In this document: positions 33,240 to 42,197 of the stretch, one piece after another | Numbering within the stretch: the first letter of the stretch is position 1 | Layout: each line of letters opens with the position of its first letter | Assembly: GCA_002309805.1 (NCBI GenBank) | Contig: DBYJ01000017.1 | Coordinates: forward strand, 1 to 54,580 | Origin: Bacteroidales bacterium UBA1189 | Lineage (GTDB): Bacteria; Bacteroidota; Bacteroidia; Bacteroidales; Bacteroidaceae | Direction: 5' to 3' | Length of the DNA: 54,580 nucleotides | Translations under genes and position numbers: made by a program | Notes under the pieces: model-generated | What the model saw: the letters and a program-made list of their open reading frames with translations, nothing else | What the model was told of the DNA's origin: nothing | Database searches by the model: none

Positions 33240-34379
33240 ATGAGTGCAGTCAGAAGAGCTTTACAGACAGAGCTGGAAATGCGGCTGAAGCCCCAAAAGG
33301 TGCTGCTGCTTTTTGGAGCCCGTCGCGTGGGAAAGACGGTGCTTTTGCAGCATATCATACAGAATTTCACTGGAAAGACATTGCTGTTAAATGGCGAAAG
33401 CATGGACACTGTCCGTCTGCTTGAAGATAGATCGGCAAGCAACTATCAGCGGTTGTTCTCTGGCATTGACCTCTTATGCATCGACGAAGCCCAGCATATC
33501 CCTGACATCGGAATGAAACTGAAACTGATCATTGACGAAGTGATGGGGATACGGGTCATTGCCACAGGGTCTTCGTCATTTGATTTGCAAAACAAGGCAG
33601 GAGAGCCGCTTGTGGGACGTAGCATCCAGTTCCTGCTCACTCCTTTCTCCATCAAGGAGTTGGTAGAGGCCACCTCGGCCTTCGAATATATGCAACAGGT
33701 GGAGCACCGTATCGTCTATGGCCATTATCCTGAGCTGGAGAGCATTGAGAACGAGAAATATAAGCAGGAATATCTGAATGATGTGGTGGATGCCTATCTG
33801 CTGCGTGACATTCTGGCCTTCGATGGCCTGAAGCACGCACAGAAAATGTATGACCTGTTGCGCCTGATCGCCTATCAGACGGGCAGCGAGGTCTCTCTGG
33901 ATGAATTGGGCAGTCAGCTGTCGTTGAGCCGCAACACTGTGGAACGTTACCTTGACCTTTTGCAGAAGTCCTTTGTCCTGTTCCGTTTAGGAGGTTTCTC
34001 ACGGAATCTGCGGAAGGAAGTGAGCAAGTCGTCGAAATGGTATTTCTATGACACAGGGATACGCAATGCCATCCTCCGTGACTACCGTTCCTTCAGTCTG
34101 CGCTCTGATGCAGAAAGGGGCATTCTGTGGGAAAACTACTTTGTCAGTGATCGGCTGAAGCGTAATTATAACCAGCGGTTAGGAATGAATTACTATTTCT
34201 GGCGCACCTATGATCAGCAGGAAATAGACCTCATCGAACAGTCGGGAGACAATCTGGCTGCCATCGAGATAAAAAGCGGAAACAAGGTTCCCCCGGCACC
34301 CAAGGCCTTTGTCAAAGCCTATCCTGATGCTGCATACGCTGTGCTCAATGCCGACAACTACATGGATTTCGTATTGTGA
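33240..34379 (+). CDS. AAA ATPase with C-terminal DUF4143 domain
   Basis: 379 residues. AAA_14-type ATPase: Walker A GARRVGKTVLL (about 26-36), Walker B LLCIDEAQHI (D82), sensor ATGSSSFDL (about 109-117). A winged-helix-like linker (about 215-245, VSLDELGSQLSLSRNTVERYL in part) precedes the DUF4143 domain with the DLIEQ...AAIEIKSG end (about 331-348), which has the look of a PD-(D/E)XK fold. These ATPases are abundant in Bacteroidales; their substrates are unknown and the nuclease resemblance is untested. The GH127 lipoprotein gene follows after 34 bases. Confidence 0.88.
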   Translation: MSAVRRALQTELEMRLKPQKVLLLFGARRVGKTVLLQHIIQNFTGKTLLLNGESMDTVRLLEDRSASNYQRLFSGIDLLCIDEAQHIPDIGMKLKLIIDEVMGIRVIATGSSSFDLQNKAGEPLVGRSIQFLLTPFSIKELVEATSAFEYMQQVEHRIVYGHYPELESIENEKYKQEYLNDVVDAYLLRDILAFDGLKHAQKMYDLLRLIAYQTGSEVSLDELGSQLSLSRNTVERYLDLLQKSFVLFRLGGFSRNLRKEVSKSSKWYFYDTGIRNAILRDYRSFSLRSDAERGILWENYFVSDRLKRNYNQRLGMNYYFWRTYDQQEIDLIEQSGDNLAAIEIKSGNKVPPAPKAFVKAYPDAAYAVLNADNYMDFVL

Positions 34380-34413
34380 ATCAAATTACCTATTTATTAT
34401 ATATTATAGCAAG

Positions 34414-36273
34414 ATGAAAAAACTCCTCTTCCCTACCCTGCTTGTTCTGGCGGCAGTTGTGGTCAGCTGCAAGGACGACAGCCATGTCACGAAAGTCTAT
34501 TCCCCCGTCAGCTTCTCGGAAGTCACCATCAACGACAGCTTCTGGGCTCCGCGCCTCAGGAAGCACAAGGAGGCTACCATCCCCGTCTGCATCGACCAGA
34601 TTGAAAACCAGACTGGCCGTATGCGCAACTTTGAGAATGCAGCCCTTCGCGAGGGTAAGCACTCAGGCATCTTCTTCGATGACAGCGATGTCTATAAGGC
34701 GCTTGAGGGAATGGCCTACAGCCTGCAGAACAACCCTGACCCTGTGCTGGAGGAGAAGTGCGACGAGTGGATTGACAAGTTTGCTGCGGCTCAGCTGGAG
34801 GATGGCTACCTCAACACGTTCTATACCCTGACGGGGCTTCATGAGCGATGGAAGAATATGGACCGCCATGAGATGTATTGTGCAGGCCACATGATAGAGG
34901 CTGCTGTGGCTTACTATAAGGTCACAGGCAAGAGGAAGCTGGTAGATGTCTGCGAGCGTTTTGTGCAGCACATGATGTCGGTCTTCGGGCCTGAGGGACG
35001 TCATTGGGTTCCCGGGCATGAGGAGATTGAGCTTGCCCTCGTAAAACTCTATGAGATAACCGATAAGAAGGAGTATCTTGACTTTGCGGCGTGGCTTCTT
35101 GAGGAGCGTGGACATGGCTATGGCAGCTATGGAAACAACTCTCCCTGGCCTGCCCATTACTATCAGGATGGGGTTCCCGTCAGTGAGCTGGAGAAGATTT
35201 CGGGTCATGCCGTGCGTTCCATGTATCTCTTCTGCGGAATGGCTGATGTGGCTGCCTATACGGACAATAAGGCCTATCGCGATGCTCTGGATCGTGTGTG
35301 GGACGATGTAGTGCTGAGGAATATGTATGTAACGGGTGGTATAGGGCAGTCGGCTTCCAATGAAGGATTTACTACGGACTACAGCCTTCCCAACAAATCG
35401 GCCTACTGCGAGACCTGTGCTTCGGTGGGCATGGTGCTGTGGAACTGGCGGATGAATCAGTTTACGGGAGATTCAAGGTATGTCGATGTGCTTGAGCGCA
35501 GCCTCTACAATGGTGCCCTGGCTGGCATCTCACTCAGTGGCGACCGCTTCTTCTACGTCAATCCCCTGGAGTCAGATGGCAACCATCATCGTCAGGCTTG
35601 GTATGGATGTGCCTGCTGTCCCAGCCAGATTTGCCGTTTCCTCCCCTCCATCGGCAACTACATCTATGGTCTTTCCGCTGATGCCCTGTGGGTGAACCTG
35701 TTCATCGGCAATCAGTCCAAATACATGACTATCAAGACGGAATATCCTTGGGACGGACATATTGTGATGACGGTTGGTGAGCTGGACAAGAAGGAAATCC
35801 GCATCCGCATCCCTGACTGGTCAGAGATGAATGCCCGCCTGGCAGGAGGAAGCAAATTTGCCTACACCATTGAGTCGTCGCGCCCTATGAAGAGCAGCAT
35901 GAAGGATGGCTATCTGGTTGTCCGCCCTGTAAAAGGGACGTGGAAAAAGGGTGATATCCTGACATTTGACCTTGAGATGCCTGTTGAGGCAGTAGCTGCT
36001 GACCCGCGTGTGAAGGAAGATGAGGGTATGCGTGCCGTGCAATGTGGGCCCATCGTCTATTGCATGGAGCAGATTGACAATGTAGAGCAATATGACCATG
36101 TCCTGCTGACGCCTGATACAGAATATCGTAAAGCCAGAGACCCCTATCTGCTTGGTGGTGTGCAGATGGTGCTTGCTTCCACTCCAAAGGGGAACTACAC
36201 CTTCATCCCCTACTATGCCTGGGACAATCGCCAGCCCTCCCCCATGCGCGTGTGGGTTCCTTATCAGGAATAG
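34414..36273 (+). CDS. GH127 glycoside hydrolase lipoprotein (beta-L-arabinofuranosidase-like)
   Basis: I place the start at ATG 34414, because it gives a clean lipoprotein signal MKKLLFPTLLVLAAVVVSC (Cys 19); the upstream in-frame codon lies inside the preceding gene. The product is 619 residues, mostly an (alpha/alpha)6 barrel. The Zn-binding and catalytic residues of the GH127 enzyme HypBA1 have counterparts: E333 and C335 (CETCAS) and C401/C402 (GCACCP). GH127 enzymes release L-arabinofuranose from plant glycoproteins or arabinans, some relatives other sugars. No SusC/SusD pair is adjacent, so it is not in an obvious utilisation locus. It is probably periplasmic or surface exposed. Confidence 0.88.
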   Translation: MKKLLFPTLLVLAAVVVSCKDDSHVTKVYSPVSFSEVTINDSFWAPRLRKHKEATIPVCIDQIENQTGRMRNFENAALREGKHSGIFFDDSDVYKALEGMAYSLQNNPDPVLEEKCDEWIDKFAAAQLEDGYLNTFYTLTGLHERWKNMDRHEMYCAGHMIEAAVAYYKVTGKRKLVDVCERFVQHMMSVFGPEGRHWVPGHEEIELALVKLYEITDKKEYLDFAAWLLEERGHGYGSYGNNSPWPAHYYQDGVPVSELEKISGHAVRSMYLFCGMADVAAYTDNKAYRDALDRVWDDVVLRNMYVTGGIGQSASNEGFTTDYSLPNKSAYCETCASVGMVLWNWRMNQFTGDSRYVDVLERSLYNGALAGISLSGDRFFYVNPLESDGNHHRQAWYGCACCPSQICRFLPSIGNYIYGLSADALWVNLFIGNQSKYMTIKTEYPWDGHIVMTVGELDKKEIRIRIPDWSEMNARLAGGSKFAYTIESSRPMKSSMKDGYLVVRPVKGTWKKGDILTFDLEMPVEAVAADPRVKEDEGMRAVQCGPIVYCMEQIDNVEQYDHVLLTPDTEYRKARDPYLLGGVQMVLASTPKGNYTFIPYYAWDNRQPSPMRVWVPYQE

Positions 36274-36336
36274 CCTTTGACCCATCGGGAAAAACCTTCC
36301 GCAGCCCTGAAAAGTGCTGATGAGGCTCTGTAGAGA

Positions 36337-39183
36337 TTAGTGTGCCTCCAGCCAGTTCTTCCCCCATCCGCAGTCGGCAATGAGGGGCACAGTCAGGTGG
36401 ACGGCATTCTCCATAGCTTCGATGACAATCTGCTGCACACGTTCCTTCTCCTCAGGGAAGACACTGAAGTTCAATTCGTCATGCACCTGTAGAATCATCT
36501 TTGAGCGGATACCCTCAGCGCGGAATCGCTCATAAATCCTGTTCATGGCTACCTTGATGATGTCGGCAGCCGAGCCTTGTATGGGAGCATTGATGGCATT
36601 CCGCTCAGCATAGCCGCGCACATTGGCATTGTGGCTGTTGATGTCAGGGAGATAGCGTTTGCGGTGGAAGAGGGTCTCAATATAGCCCTGTTTCCGGGCT
36701 CTCTCGATGCTCTCATCCATATAGCGGCGCACATCGGGATAGGTGAGGAAGTAGTTGTCAATAAGCTCCTTCGCCTCTCCCCTACTCACTCCCATGCGTT
36801 CAGCCAAGCCAAACACGCTGATGCCGTAGATGATGCCGAAATTGGCTGTCTTGGCTTTGGAACGCTCCTCTCGCGTCACCTCCCCAAGGGGTTTCTTGAA
36901 GACTTTGGCGGCTGTGGCTGCGTGGATGTCCTCTCCCTCCAGGAAAGCCTCTATCAGGTTCTTGTCGCCACTCAGATGAGCCATGATGCGCAGCTCAATC
37001 TGGCTGTAGTCGGCTGAAAAGAACAGGCATCCCTCGTCAGGAATGAAGGCTTTGCGTATCTCCTTGCCATCATCATCGCGAACGGGGATATTCTGGAGGT
37101 TTGGGTTGCTGGAGCTGAGCCGTCCTGTGGCTGTAACCGTCTGGTTGAACGAGGTATGGATGTGTCCTGTGCGTGGATTTATTAGTGTAGGCAGAGGTTC
37201 CACATAAGTGCCGATGAGTTTCTTCAGGCTGCGGTGGGCAAGGATTTTCTCCACGATGGGGTTACGGCTTCGGAGGCTTTCCAGTACCTCCTCTGTGGTG
37301 ACATATTGCCCTGTTTTCGTCTTCTTGGGCTTTTCCATGATTTTCAGCCGCTCAAACAGCACTTCACCCACCTGCTTGGGCGACGCTATGTTGAAGTCCA
37401 TGCCTGCCAGCGAGTGAATCTCATCCTCCAGTTGCAGCATCCTCTCCGTGAAATGGCGCGAAGTCTCCTTCAGAGCCTCTGTATCCACGCGCGCACCATT
37501 CCTTTCCATCGTGGCCAGCACGCGCACCAGGGGCATTTCTACGGTATAGAACAGCTCCTCCACGCCCTGTTTCTTCAGTTCCTTTTCTAATATGTGCTTT
37601 AGTTTGAGAGTGACGTCAGCATCCTCGCAGGCATAGTCGCAGATGAGGGCAGGGGAGAGGTCGCGCATGTTTTTCTGCCCCTTTCCGCGCTCACCTATCA
37701 GCTCTTCGATGGGGATGGTGCGGTAGTTGAGGTAGACCTCAGCCAGGAAGTCCATGTTGTGCCGCAGCTCGGGTTGCAGGATGTAGTGGGCAATCATGGT
37801 GTCGAAGAGAGGGCCTCCGATTTCCACGCCGTAGTTCTGCATGACCATGTAGTCGTACTTGATGTTCTGCCCGATCTTCAGGGTGCGCGGATCGTAGAGT
37901 AGGGGAGTGAATTCTTCAACAATAGCCCTTGCTTCTGCCTCATCAGCCGGCACGGGGACATACCAAGCCTCGTCCTCCTGCTTGCTGAAGCTCATGCCCA
38001 CCAAATGGGCGTCGATGGCATTCACATTGTCTGTTTCCGTGTCAAAGGCAAAGGATTCCACACTACCGAATAATTGCAAAATCTCGGCTCTTTTCTCCTT
38101 AGTATCAGCAAGATGATAGCTGTGCTCCCGAGCTTCTAAGCCGCTGAGATTTGAAAAAAATCCATCACTCGGCCCATTGCCCGTGATTTTTGAAGCCTCA
38201 GAGGCCATTTGCGGGGTGCTGACAGGGTTTCCGAACAAATCTCCTTGCAAGGGAGCGTTGCTTGGAGCATCGAAGAGTGAGCCTTGTTTTTCCGTTGGGG
38301 CCTTCTCTTCTGAGCGGCTTCCTTCCATTTTACTAAGGAGGCTCCGGAACTCCAGCTCCGCAAAAATTTCCTTCAGCTTGTCGAGGTCAGGCTCCTCGCG
38401 CTTCAGTTCTTCCAGGTTCAGTTCGATGGGAACATCGCGCTTGATGGTGGCAAGGAATCGGCTAAGTCTTATCTGCTCGACATTTTCTGTAACCTTTACC
38501 TTGAGGGCCCCCTTCAGTTCGTCGGTTCTTGCCAGCAGTCCTTCTATGGAGCCGAACTGCTCTATCAGTTTCTGCGCCGTCTTTTCCCCCACACCAGGGC
38601 AGCCGGGAATGTTGTCCGAGGCGTCGCCCATCAGACCCAGCAAGTCAATCATCTGGGTAGGGTAGGAGAGTCCGTATTTCTGGCAAACCTTTTCGGGAGT
38701 GAGGATTTCATCAGCCTTGTCCCCCAGTCTTGGGCGGTAGATGCTCACCCTGTCCGACACTAGCTGCGCGTAGTCCTTGTCGGGGGTCATCATATAGCAG
38801 AAAACGCCCTTTTCATCGGCTTTTTTGGACAATGTGCCTATGACGTCGTCAGCCTCAAATCCCGTTACTTCAAGGATGGGGATGCGATATGCCTTGATGA
38901 TTTCCTTGATGTAGGGCACAGCCTTGCGGATGTCTTCAGGCGTCTCCTCGCGCTGAGCTTTATATTGCGGATAAATCTCATGCCTGAAGGTTTTTCCCGC
39001 AGGATCAAAGGCAATCCCGATGTGCGTGGGATTCTCTTTCTTCAGCACCTCGTCCAGCGTATTGACAAAGCCAAAGACGGCTGAGGTGTTCATTCCCTTG
39101 GAGTTATATCTCGGCGAGCGAATCATGGCATAGTAGGCTCGGAAGATGAGTGCGTAGGCGTCAAGGAGAAACAGTTTGTCCAT
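36337..39183 (-). CDS. polA: DNA polymerase I
   Basis: 948 residues with all three domains. The 5'-nuclease runs from about 1 to 300 (LFLLDAYALIFRAYYAM, FEADDVIGTL, GLMGDASDNIPG). The 3'-5' exonuclease keeps its acidic residues (FAFDTETDN, about 376-384; IGQNIKYDYMVM), so it should proofread. The polymerase has motif A DYSQIELR (D725), motif B RSKAKTANFGIIYG and motif C QVHDELNF. A linker of about 60 residues (285-345) is polar and poorly conserved. It replaces RNA primers and fills repair gaps, working with UvrC and MutS pathways encoded nearby. Confidence 0.97.
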   Translation of the reverse strand: MDKLFLLDAYALIFRAYYAMIRSPRYNSKGMNTSAVFGFVNTLDEVLKKENPTHIGIAFDPAGKTFRHEIYPQYKAQREETPEDIRKAVPYIKEIIKAYRIPILEVTGFEADDVIGTLSKKADEKGVFCYMMTPDKDYAQLVSDRVSIYRPRLGDKADEILTPEKVCQKYGLSYPTQMIDLLGLMGDASDNIPGCPGVGEKTAQKLIEQFGSIEGLLARTDELKGALKVKVTENVEQIRLSRFLATIKRDVPIELNLEELKREEPDLDKLKEIFAELEFRSLLSKMEGSRSEEKAPTEKQGSLFDAPSNAPLQGDLFGNPVSTPQMASEASKITGNGPSDGFFSNLSGLEAREHSYHLADTKEKRAEILQLFGSVESFAFDTETDNVNAIDAHLVGMSFSKQEDEAWYVPVPADEAEARAIVEEFTPLLYDPRTLKIGQNIKYDYMVMQNYGVEIGGPLFDTMIAHYILQPELRHNMDFLAEVYLNYRTIPIEELIGERGKGQKNMRDLSPALICDYACEDADVTLKLKHILEKELKKQGVEELFYTVEMPLVRVLATMERNGARVDTEALKETSRHFTERMLQLEDEIHSLAGMDFNIASPKQVGEVLFERLKIMEKPKKTKTGQYVTTEEVLESLRSRNPIVEKILAHRSLKKLIGTYVEPLPTLINPRTGHIHTSFNQTVTATGRLSSSNPNLQNIPVRDDDGKEIRKAFIPDEGCLFFSADYSQIELRIMAHLSGDKNLIEAFLEGEDIHAATAAKVFKKPLGEVTREERSKAKTANFGIIYGISVFGLAERMGVSRGEAKELIDNYFLTYPDVRRYMDESIERARKQGYIETLFHRKRYLPDINSHNANVRGYAERNAINAPIQGSAADIIKVAMNRIYERFRAEGIRSKMILQVHDELNFSVFPEEKERVQQIVIEAMENAVHLTVPLIADCGWGKNWLEAH

Positions 39184-39241
39184 AATTCTTGAATTTTGCG
39201 GTAAAATTACAAAATAATTATCATTTCTCCCAATTTATTTG

Positions 39242-39249
39242 TAATTTTG
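39242..39249 (+). promoter_or_regulatory. -7 element of the polyprenyl synthase gene
   Basis: TAATTTTG fits TAnnTTTG, 17 bases before ATG 39267. It lies inside the upward extension of the open frame, which rules against the upstream start codon at 39189. No clear -33 box. Confidence 0.5.
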
Positions 39250-39266
39250 CGCTTCGAAATTCTTCT

Positions 39267-40241
39267 ATGAGCCCTTTAGACGCCATAATAAAACCTGTTG
39301 AGCGGGAGTATCACTACTTCCAGTCGTTGTATGAGGAACTGGGTGTTGCCGACAATCCCCTCCTTCGCGAGGTGCTGAACCACATTATCCATAAGAAGGG
39401 CAAGCAGATGCGCCCCATTCTGACGCTTCTTTTTGCCAAATTATTCGGTGAAATCGGCGATTCCACCTATCATTCTGCCCTTTCGCTTGAGCTTGTCCAC
39501 ACGGCAAGCCTGGTGCACGATGATGTGATTGACGAGAGTGCCATTCGGCGTGGGCAACCTTCTGTGAATGCGTCGTTTGGGAATAAGATAGCTGTGCTTT
39601 CGGGCGATTACCTTTCGGCTCTCAGCATGTTGTATATGGCCCGTACCAACAATGTGCAGATGGCAAAGGTGGTAGGCCAATTGGCTCAGATGCTGTCAGA
39701 TGGCGAGCTTTTCCAGCTTTTCGAGAGCAGAGAGAATGTGGTTTCCGAGGACGTCTATTTCTTGATTATCAAGAAGAAGACGGCAGCCCTCTTCTCAGCT
39801 TGTGCCAAACTGGGCGCCTTGTCTGTGGAGGCTTCACCCGAAGATGTGGAGAAATCGGCAAAAATAGGCGAATTCATCGGGATTTGTTTCCAGATTCGCG
39901 ACGATATTTTCGATTATTTCGAATCCTCAGCCATCGGCAAACCAACTGGGAGTGATATGCGCGAGGGGAAGCTCACTCTGCCCATTATCTATGCCATCCG
40001 CAACTTCGGCAACGATGAAATCCATCGGAAGGTTGAGCAGCTGAAGGCAGGCTCACTCTCTGATAGTGAGATTCATAGCCTCATCGATTTTGCCAAGTCG
40101 CATGGGGGTATTGCCTATGCCGAAGGCGTCATGAAATCCTATCGCGAAAAAGTCCTTGCCCTGCTGGCACAGTTTGATAATAAGGAGATTGTCAACGCCA
40201 TCATCGCCTTCTTGGACTATGTGATTGGGCGCGAGAAATAA
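39267..40241 (+). CDS. All-trans polyprenyl diphosphate synthase
   Basis: Start at ATG 39267 (MSPLDAIIKP); 324 residues. The first Asp-rich motif is HDDVIDES (about 84-91) and the second RDDIFDYF (about 211-218); KGKQMRP and the GxKxxRP-like site are at about 49-55. It builds long-chain prenyl diphosphates, probably the menaquinone side chain, from farnesyl diphosphate and IPP. The chain length cannot be told from the sequence with certainty. A six-unit 21-bp array begins directly after its stop codon. Confidence 0.93.
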   Translation: MSPLDAIIKPVEREYHYFQSLYEELGVADNPLLREVLNHIIHKKGKQMRPILTLLFAKLFGEIGDSTYHSALSLELVHTASLVHDDVIDESAIRRGQPSVNASFGNKIAVLSGDYLSALSMLYMARTNNVQMAKVVGQLAQMLSDGELFQLFESRENVVSEDVYFLIIKKKTAALFSACAKLGALSVEASPEDVEKSAKIGEFIGICFQIRDDIFDYFESSAIGKPTGSDMREGKLTLPIIYAIRNFGNDEIHRKVEQLKAGSLSDSEIHSLIDFAKSHGGIAYAEGVMKSYREKVLALLAQFDNKEIVNAIIAFLDYVIGREK

Positions 40242-40369
40242 AAGCCTGCTCTGCGCTCCCAGAAGCCTATTCTAATTTCTCAGTTGCCTATTCTAATTTT
40301 TTAGAAGCCTATTCTATTTTCGCAGAAGCCTGTTCTATTTTCGTAGATGCTCCTTTTATTTTGTCAAAA
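40242..40369. repeat. Six-unit 21-bp array after the polyprenyl synthase gene
   Basis: GCC or GCT starts at 40244, 40265, 40286, 40307, 40328 and 40349, exactly 21 bases apart. Units read like GCCTATTCTAATTTTTTAGA, with the first GCCTGCTCTG as in the other arrays. The array begins at the stop codon and ends about 35 bases before the deoC terminator. Confidence 0.85.
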
Positions 40370-40404
40370 GGGCCTTTTCATCGGGCAAAAGAAGCTTATA
40401 AAAA

Positions 40405-40430
40405 AACGGAGAGTATCGCTACCCTCCGTT
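40405..40430 (-). terminator. Terminator of the mnmG-deoC run
   Basis: On the minus strand AACGGAGGG...CTCCGTT, a 7-bp stem (40430-40424 with 40411-40405), followed by a T-run from the A-tract at 40400-40406. It lies 20 bases past the deoC stop. Confidence 0.75.
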
Positions 40431-40450
40431 CTCTTAACTTTCTTCCGTTA

Positions 40451-41365
40451 TCAGAAGAATTTGACGTTTTCACCGAGGATTTCCGACAGCAGGAGGTTTG
40501 CCAGACGGCTGGTTCCCAAGCGGAAGAATTCGTTACTGAGCCATTCCTCGCCCAGGATTTCCTTCACAATGGTGTAGTAGATGACGGCGTCGCGCACACA
40601 GTTGATGCCTCCTGCGGGCTTGAAGCCTACCTTTCTGCCTGTCTGGGCATAGTACTCCTTGATGCTCTGGCACATCACGTAGGCGGCTTCAGGAGTGGCA
40701 GCAGGTTCTTGTTTGCCTGTTGAAGTCTTGATGAAATCAGCTCCGCTATACATCGCAAGCAACGAGGCCTTCTTGATGTTGGCACAGCTGCCCAGAGCAC
40801 CTGTCTCAAGGATGACCTTCATGTGGTGTTCGCCACAAGTCTCCTTCAATTCCTCGATTTCATCGCACATTCCTTCGTAATCTCCGCTCAGGAATTTGCC
40901 CACGCTGATGACGATGTCGATCTCTGTGGCTCCATCCTTGAGGGCGAGGGCAGTTTCAGCCACTTTGATTTCAGGGAAGGTCTGCGAGGAGGGGAATCCC
41001 GCTGAAACACAGGCAATACCCACCTCTTCCACTTCGAGCGACTGGCTGACAATCTGGGCAAAACAGGGATAGACGCAAATGGCAGCCACAGGCTTCAGGT
41101 CAGGGTACTTGTCCTCAAAATCGTTGACTTTTTCCGTGAATTTCAGTACGCTTTCCTCGCTGTCGGTAGTCTTCAAAGTCGTCAGGTCGATGCAGTTGAA
41201 GAGTAGTTTCTTTACTTCAAGTGTGTCGTTCTGAGGCACTTTCTCAGCAATCAGCTTCGCTACGGCAGCCTTCACCTCCTCGTCGTTGAGGTTGGTGTTG
41301 TACTGCGCAAGCATCTCTTCGTACTTTCCGTTTTCAGCGTACAGTTGTGAGGTTTCTTTTTCCAT
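40451..41365 (-). CDS. deoC: Deoxyribose-phosphate aldolase
   Basis: 304 residues, longer at the N-terminus than E. coli DeoC but usual for Bacteroidales. TIM-barrel class I aldolase: the Schiff-base lysine lies in EIDIVISVGKFLSG (about 175-188), and the KTSTGKQEPAATPEA motif (about 213-227) is conserved. It splits 2-deoxyribose-5-phosphate to acetaldehyde and glyceraldehyde-3-phosphate in deoxynucleoside catabolism. Last gene of the mnmG-uvrC-dtd-mazG-like run, 11 bases after the previous one, with a terminator behind it. Confidence 0.93.
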   Translation of the reverse strand: MEKETSQLYAENGKYEEMLAQYNTNLNDEEVKAAVAKLIAEKVPQNDTLEVKKLLFNCIDLTTLKTTDSEESVLKFTEKVNDFEDKYPDLKPVAAICVYPCFAQIVSQSLEVEEVGIACVSAGFPSSQTFPEIKVAETALALKDGATEIDIVISVGKFLSGDYEGMCDEIEELKETCGEHHMKVILETGALGSCANIKKASLLAMYSGADFIKTSTGKQEPAATPEAAYVMCQSIKEYYAQTGRKVGFKPAGGINCVRDAVIYYTIVKEILGEEWLSNEFFRLGTSRLANLLLSEILGENVKFF

Positions 41366-41376
41366 AATCGTTTCGT

Positions 41377-41709
41377 TTATTTTAATTTAGGGTTATTGAT
41401 ATGTCTTTCCTTGTCGCGTTGGGTTTTCTTTTCGATGGTTTTTCGCCAGGCTTCCGTCAGATTCACGCCTGTTTGGTTAGCCAGACAAGCCAGAATCCAT
41501 AGAATATCCGCCATTTCATCGGACAAATTGGCTGTTTCGCCCTCCTTGAAGGACTGCTCGCCATATACTCTTGCCATGACTCTTGCCAGCTCTCCGACTT
41601 CCTCCATCAGGATAGTCATGTTGGTAAGCTCGTTGAAGTAGCGCACCCCATAGGTCTTTATCCAGTCGTCGGTTTGCCTTTGTACTTCTGCCAGCGTGAT
41701 GTCTTCCAT
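41377..41709 (-). CDS. MazG-like nucleotide pyrophosphohydrolase
   Basis: 110 residues, all helical. The metal-binding ExxE...ExxD pattern of the MazG/dUTPase-like superfamily is seen as EEVGELARVM (about 36-45) and SDEMADILWIL (about 63-73). It probably hydrolyses a (d)NTP to the monophosphate; the substrate is not known. It sits 11 bases from both dtd and deoC, consistent with a house-cleaning operon. Confidence 0.88.
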   Translation of the reverse strand: MEDITLAEVQRQTDDWIKTYGVRYFNELTNMTILMEEVGELARVMARVYGEQSFKEGETANLSDEMADILWILACLANQTGVNLTEAWRKTIEKKTQRDKERHINNPKLK

Positions 41710-41720
41710 ATTCTGATGTT

Positions 41721-42173
41721 TTATTCTTTCACTTTACTATCAATGAGAATTGTCACAGGCCCGTCGTTGATGAGCTCCACCTTCATGTCTGCTCCAAAAG
41801 TCCCTGTCAACACGGGTTTCAGTAGGGCGATGCTGAGCTCCTCGCAGAACTCCTCATAGAGCGGAATGGCTGTCTCAGGTCTGGCTGCGCGGATATACGA
41901 GGGGCGATTGCCCTTCTTGGTAGAGGCCATAAGCGTAAACTGGCTTACCACGAGGATATCTCCTCCGCTTTCCAGAATGCTCTTGTTCATTACGCCGTTT
42001 TCATCGGGGAAAATCCGCAGATTGACGATTTTCTTGCAGAGCCATTGGATGTCTTCCTGCGTGTCGGCTTCCTCAATGCCTACTAAAATCAGCATACCTT
42101 CTCCGATGGCAGACTTTACGGCTCCGTCTATTGTGACAGATGCGTGGGTGACTCTTTGTACGACAATTCTCAT
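41721..42173 (-). CDS. dtd: D-aminoacyl-tRNA deacylase
   Basis: 150 residues, normal length. It removes D-amino acids (and glycine from tRNA-Ala) from charged tRNAs. The two signature loops are present: SQFTLMAST (about 77-85) and NDGPVTILID (about 136-145, with the cross-subunit Gly-Pro pair). The start is MRIVVQRVTHASV as in the family. It lies 24 bases after uvrC. Confidence 0.95.
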   Translation of the reverse strand: MRIVVQRVTHASVTIDGAVKSAIGEGMLILVGIEEADTQEDIQWLCKKIVNLRIFPDENGVMNKSILESGGDILVVSQFTLMASTKKGNRPSYIRAARPETAIPLYEEFCEELSIALLKPVLTGTFGADMKVELINDGPVTILIDSKVKE

Positions 42174-42197
42174 GCTTCTGTTTTTTGAGGATGGGTT

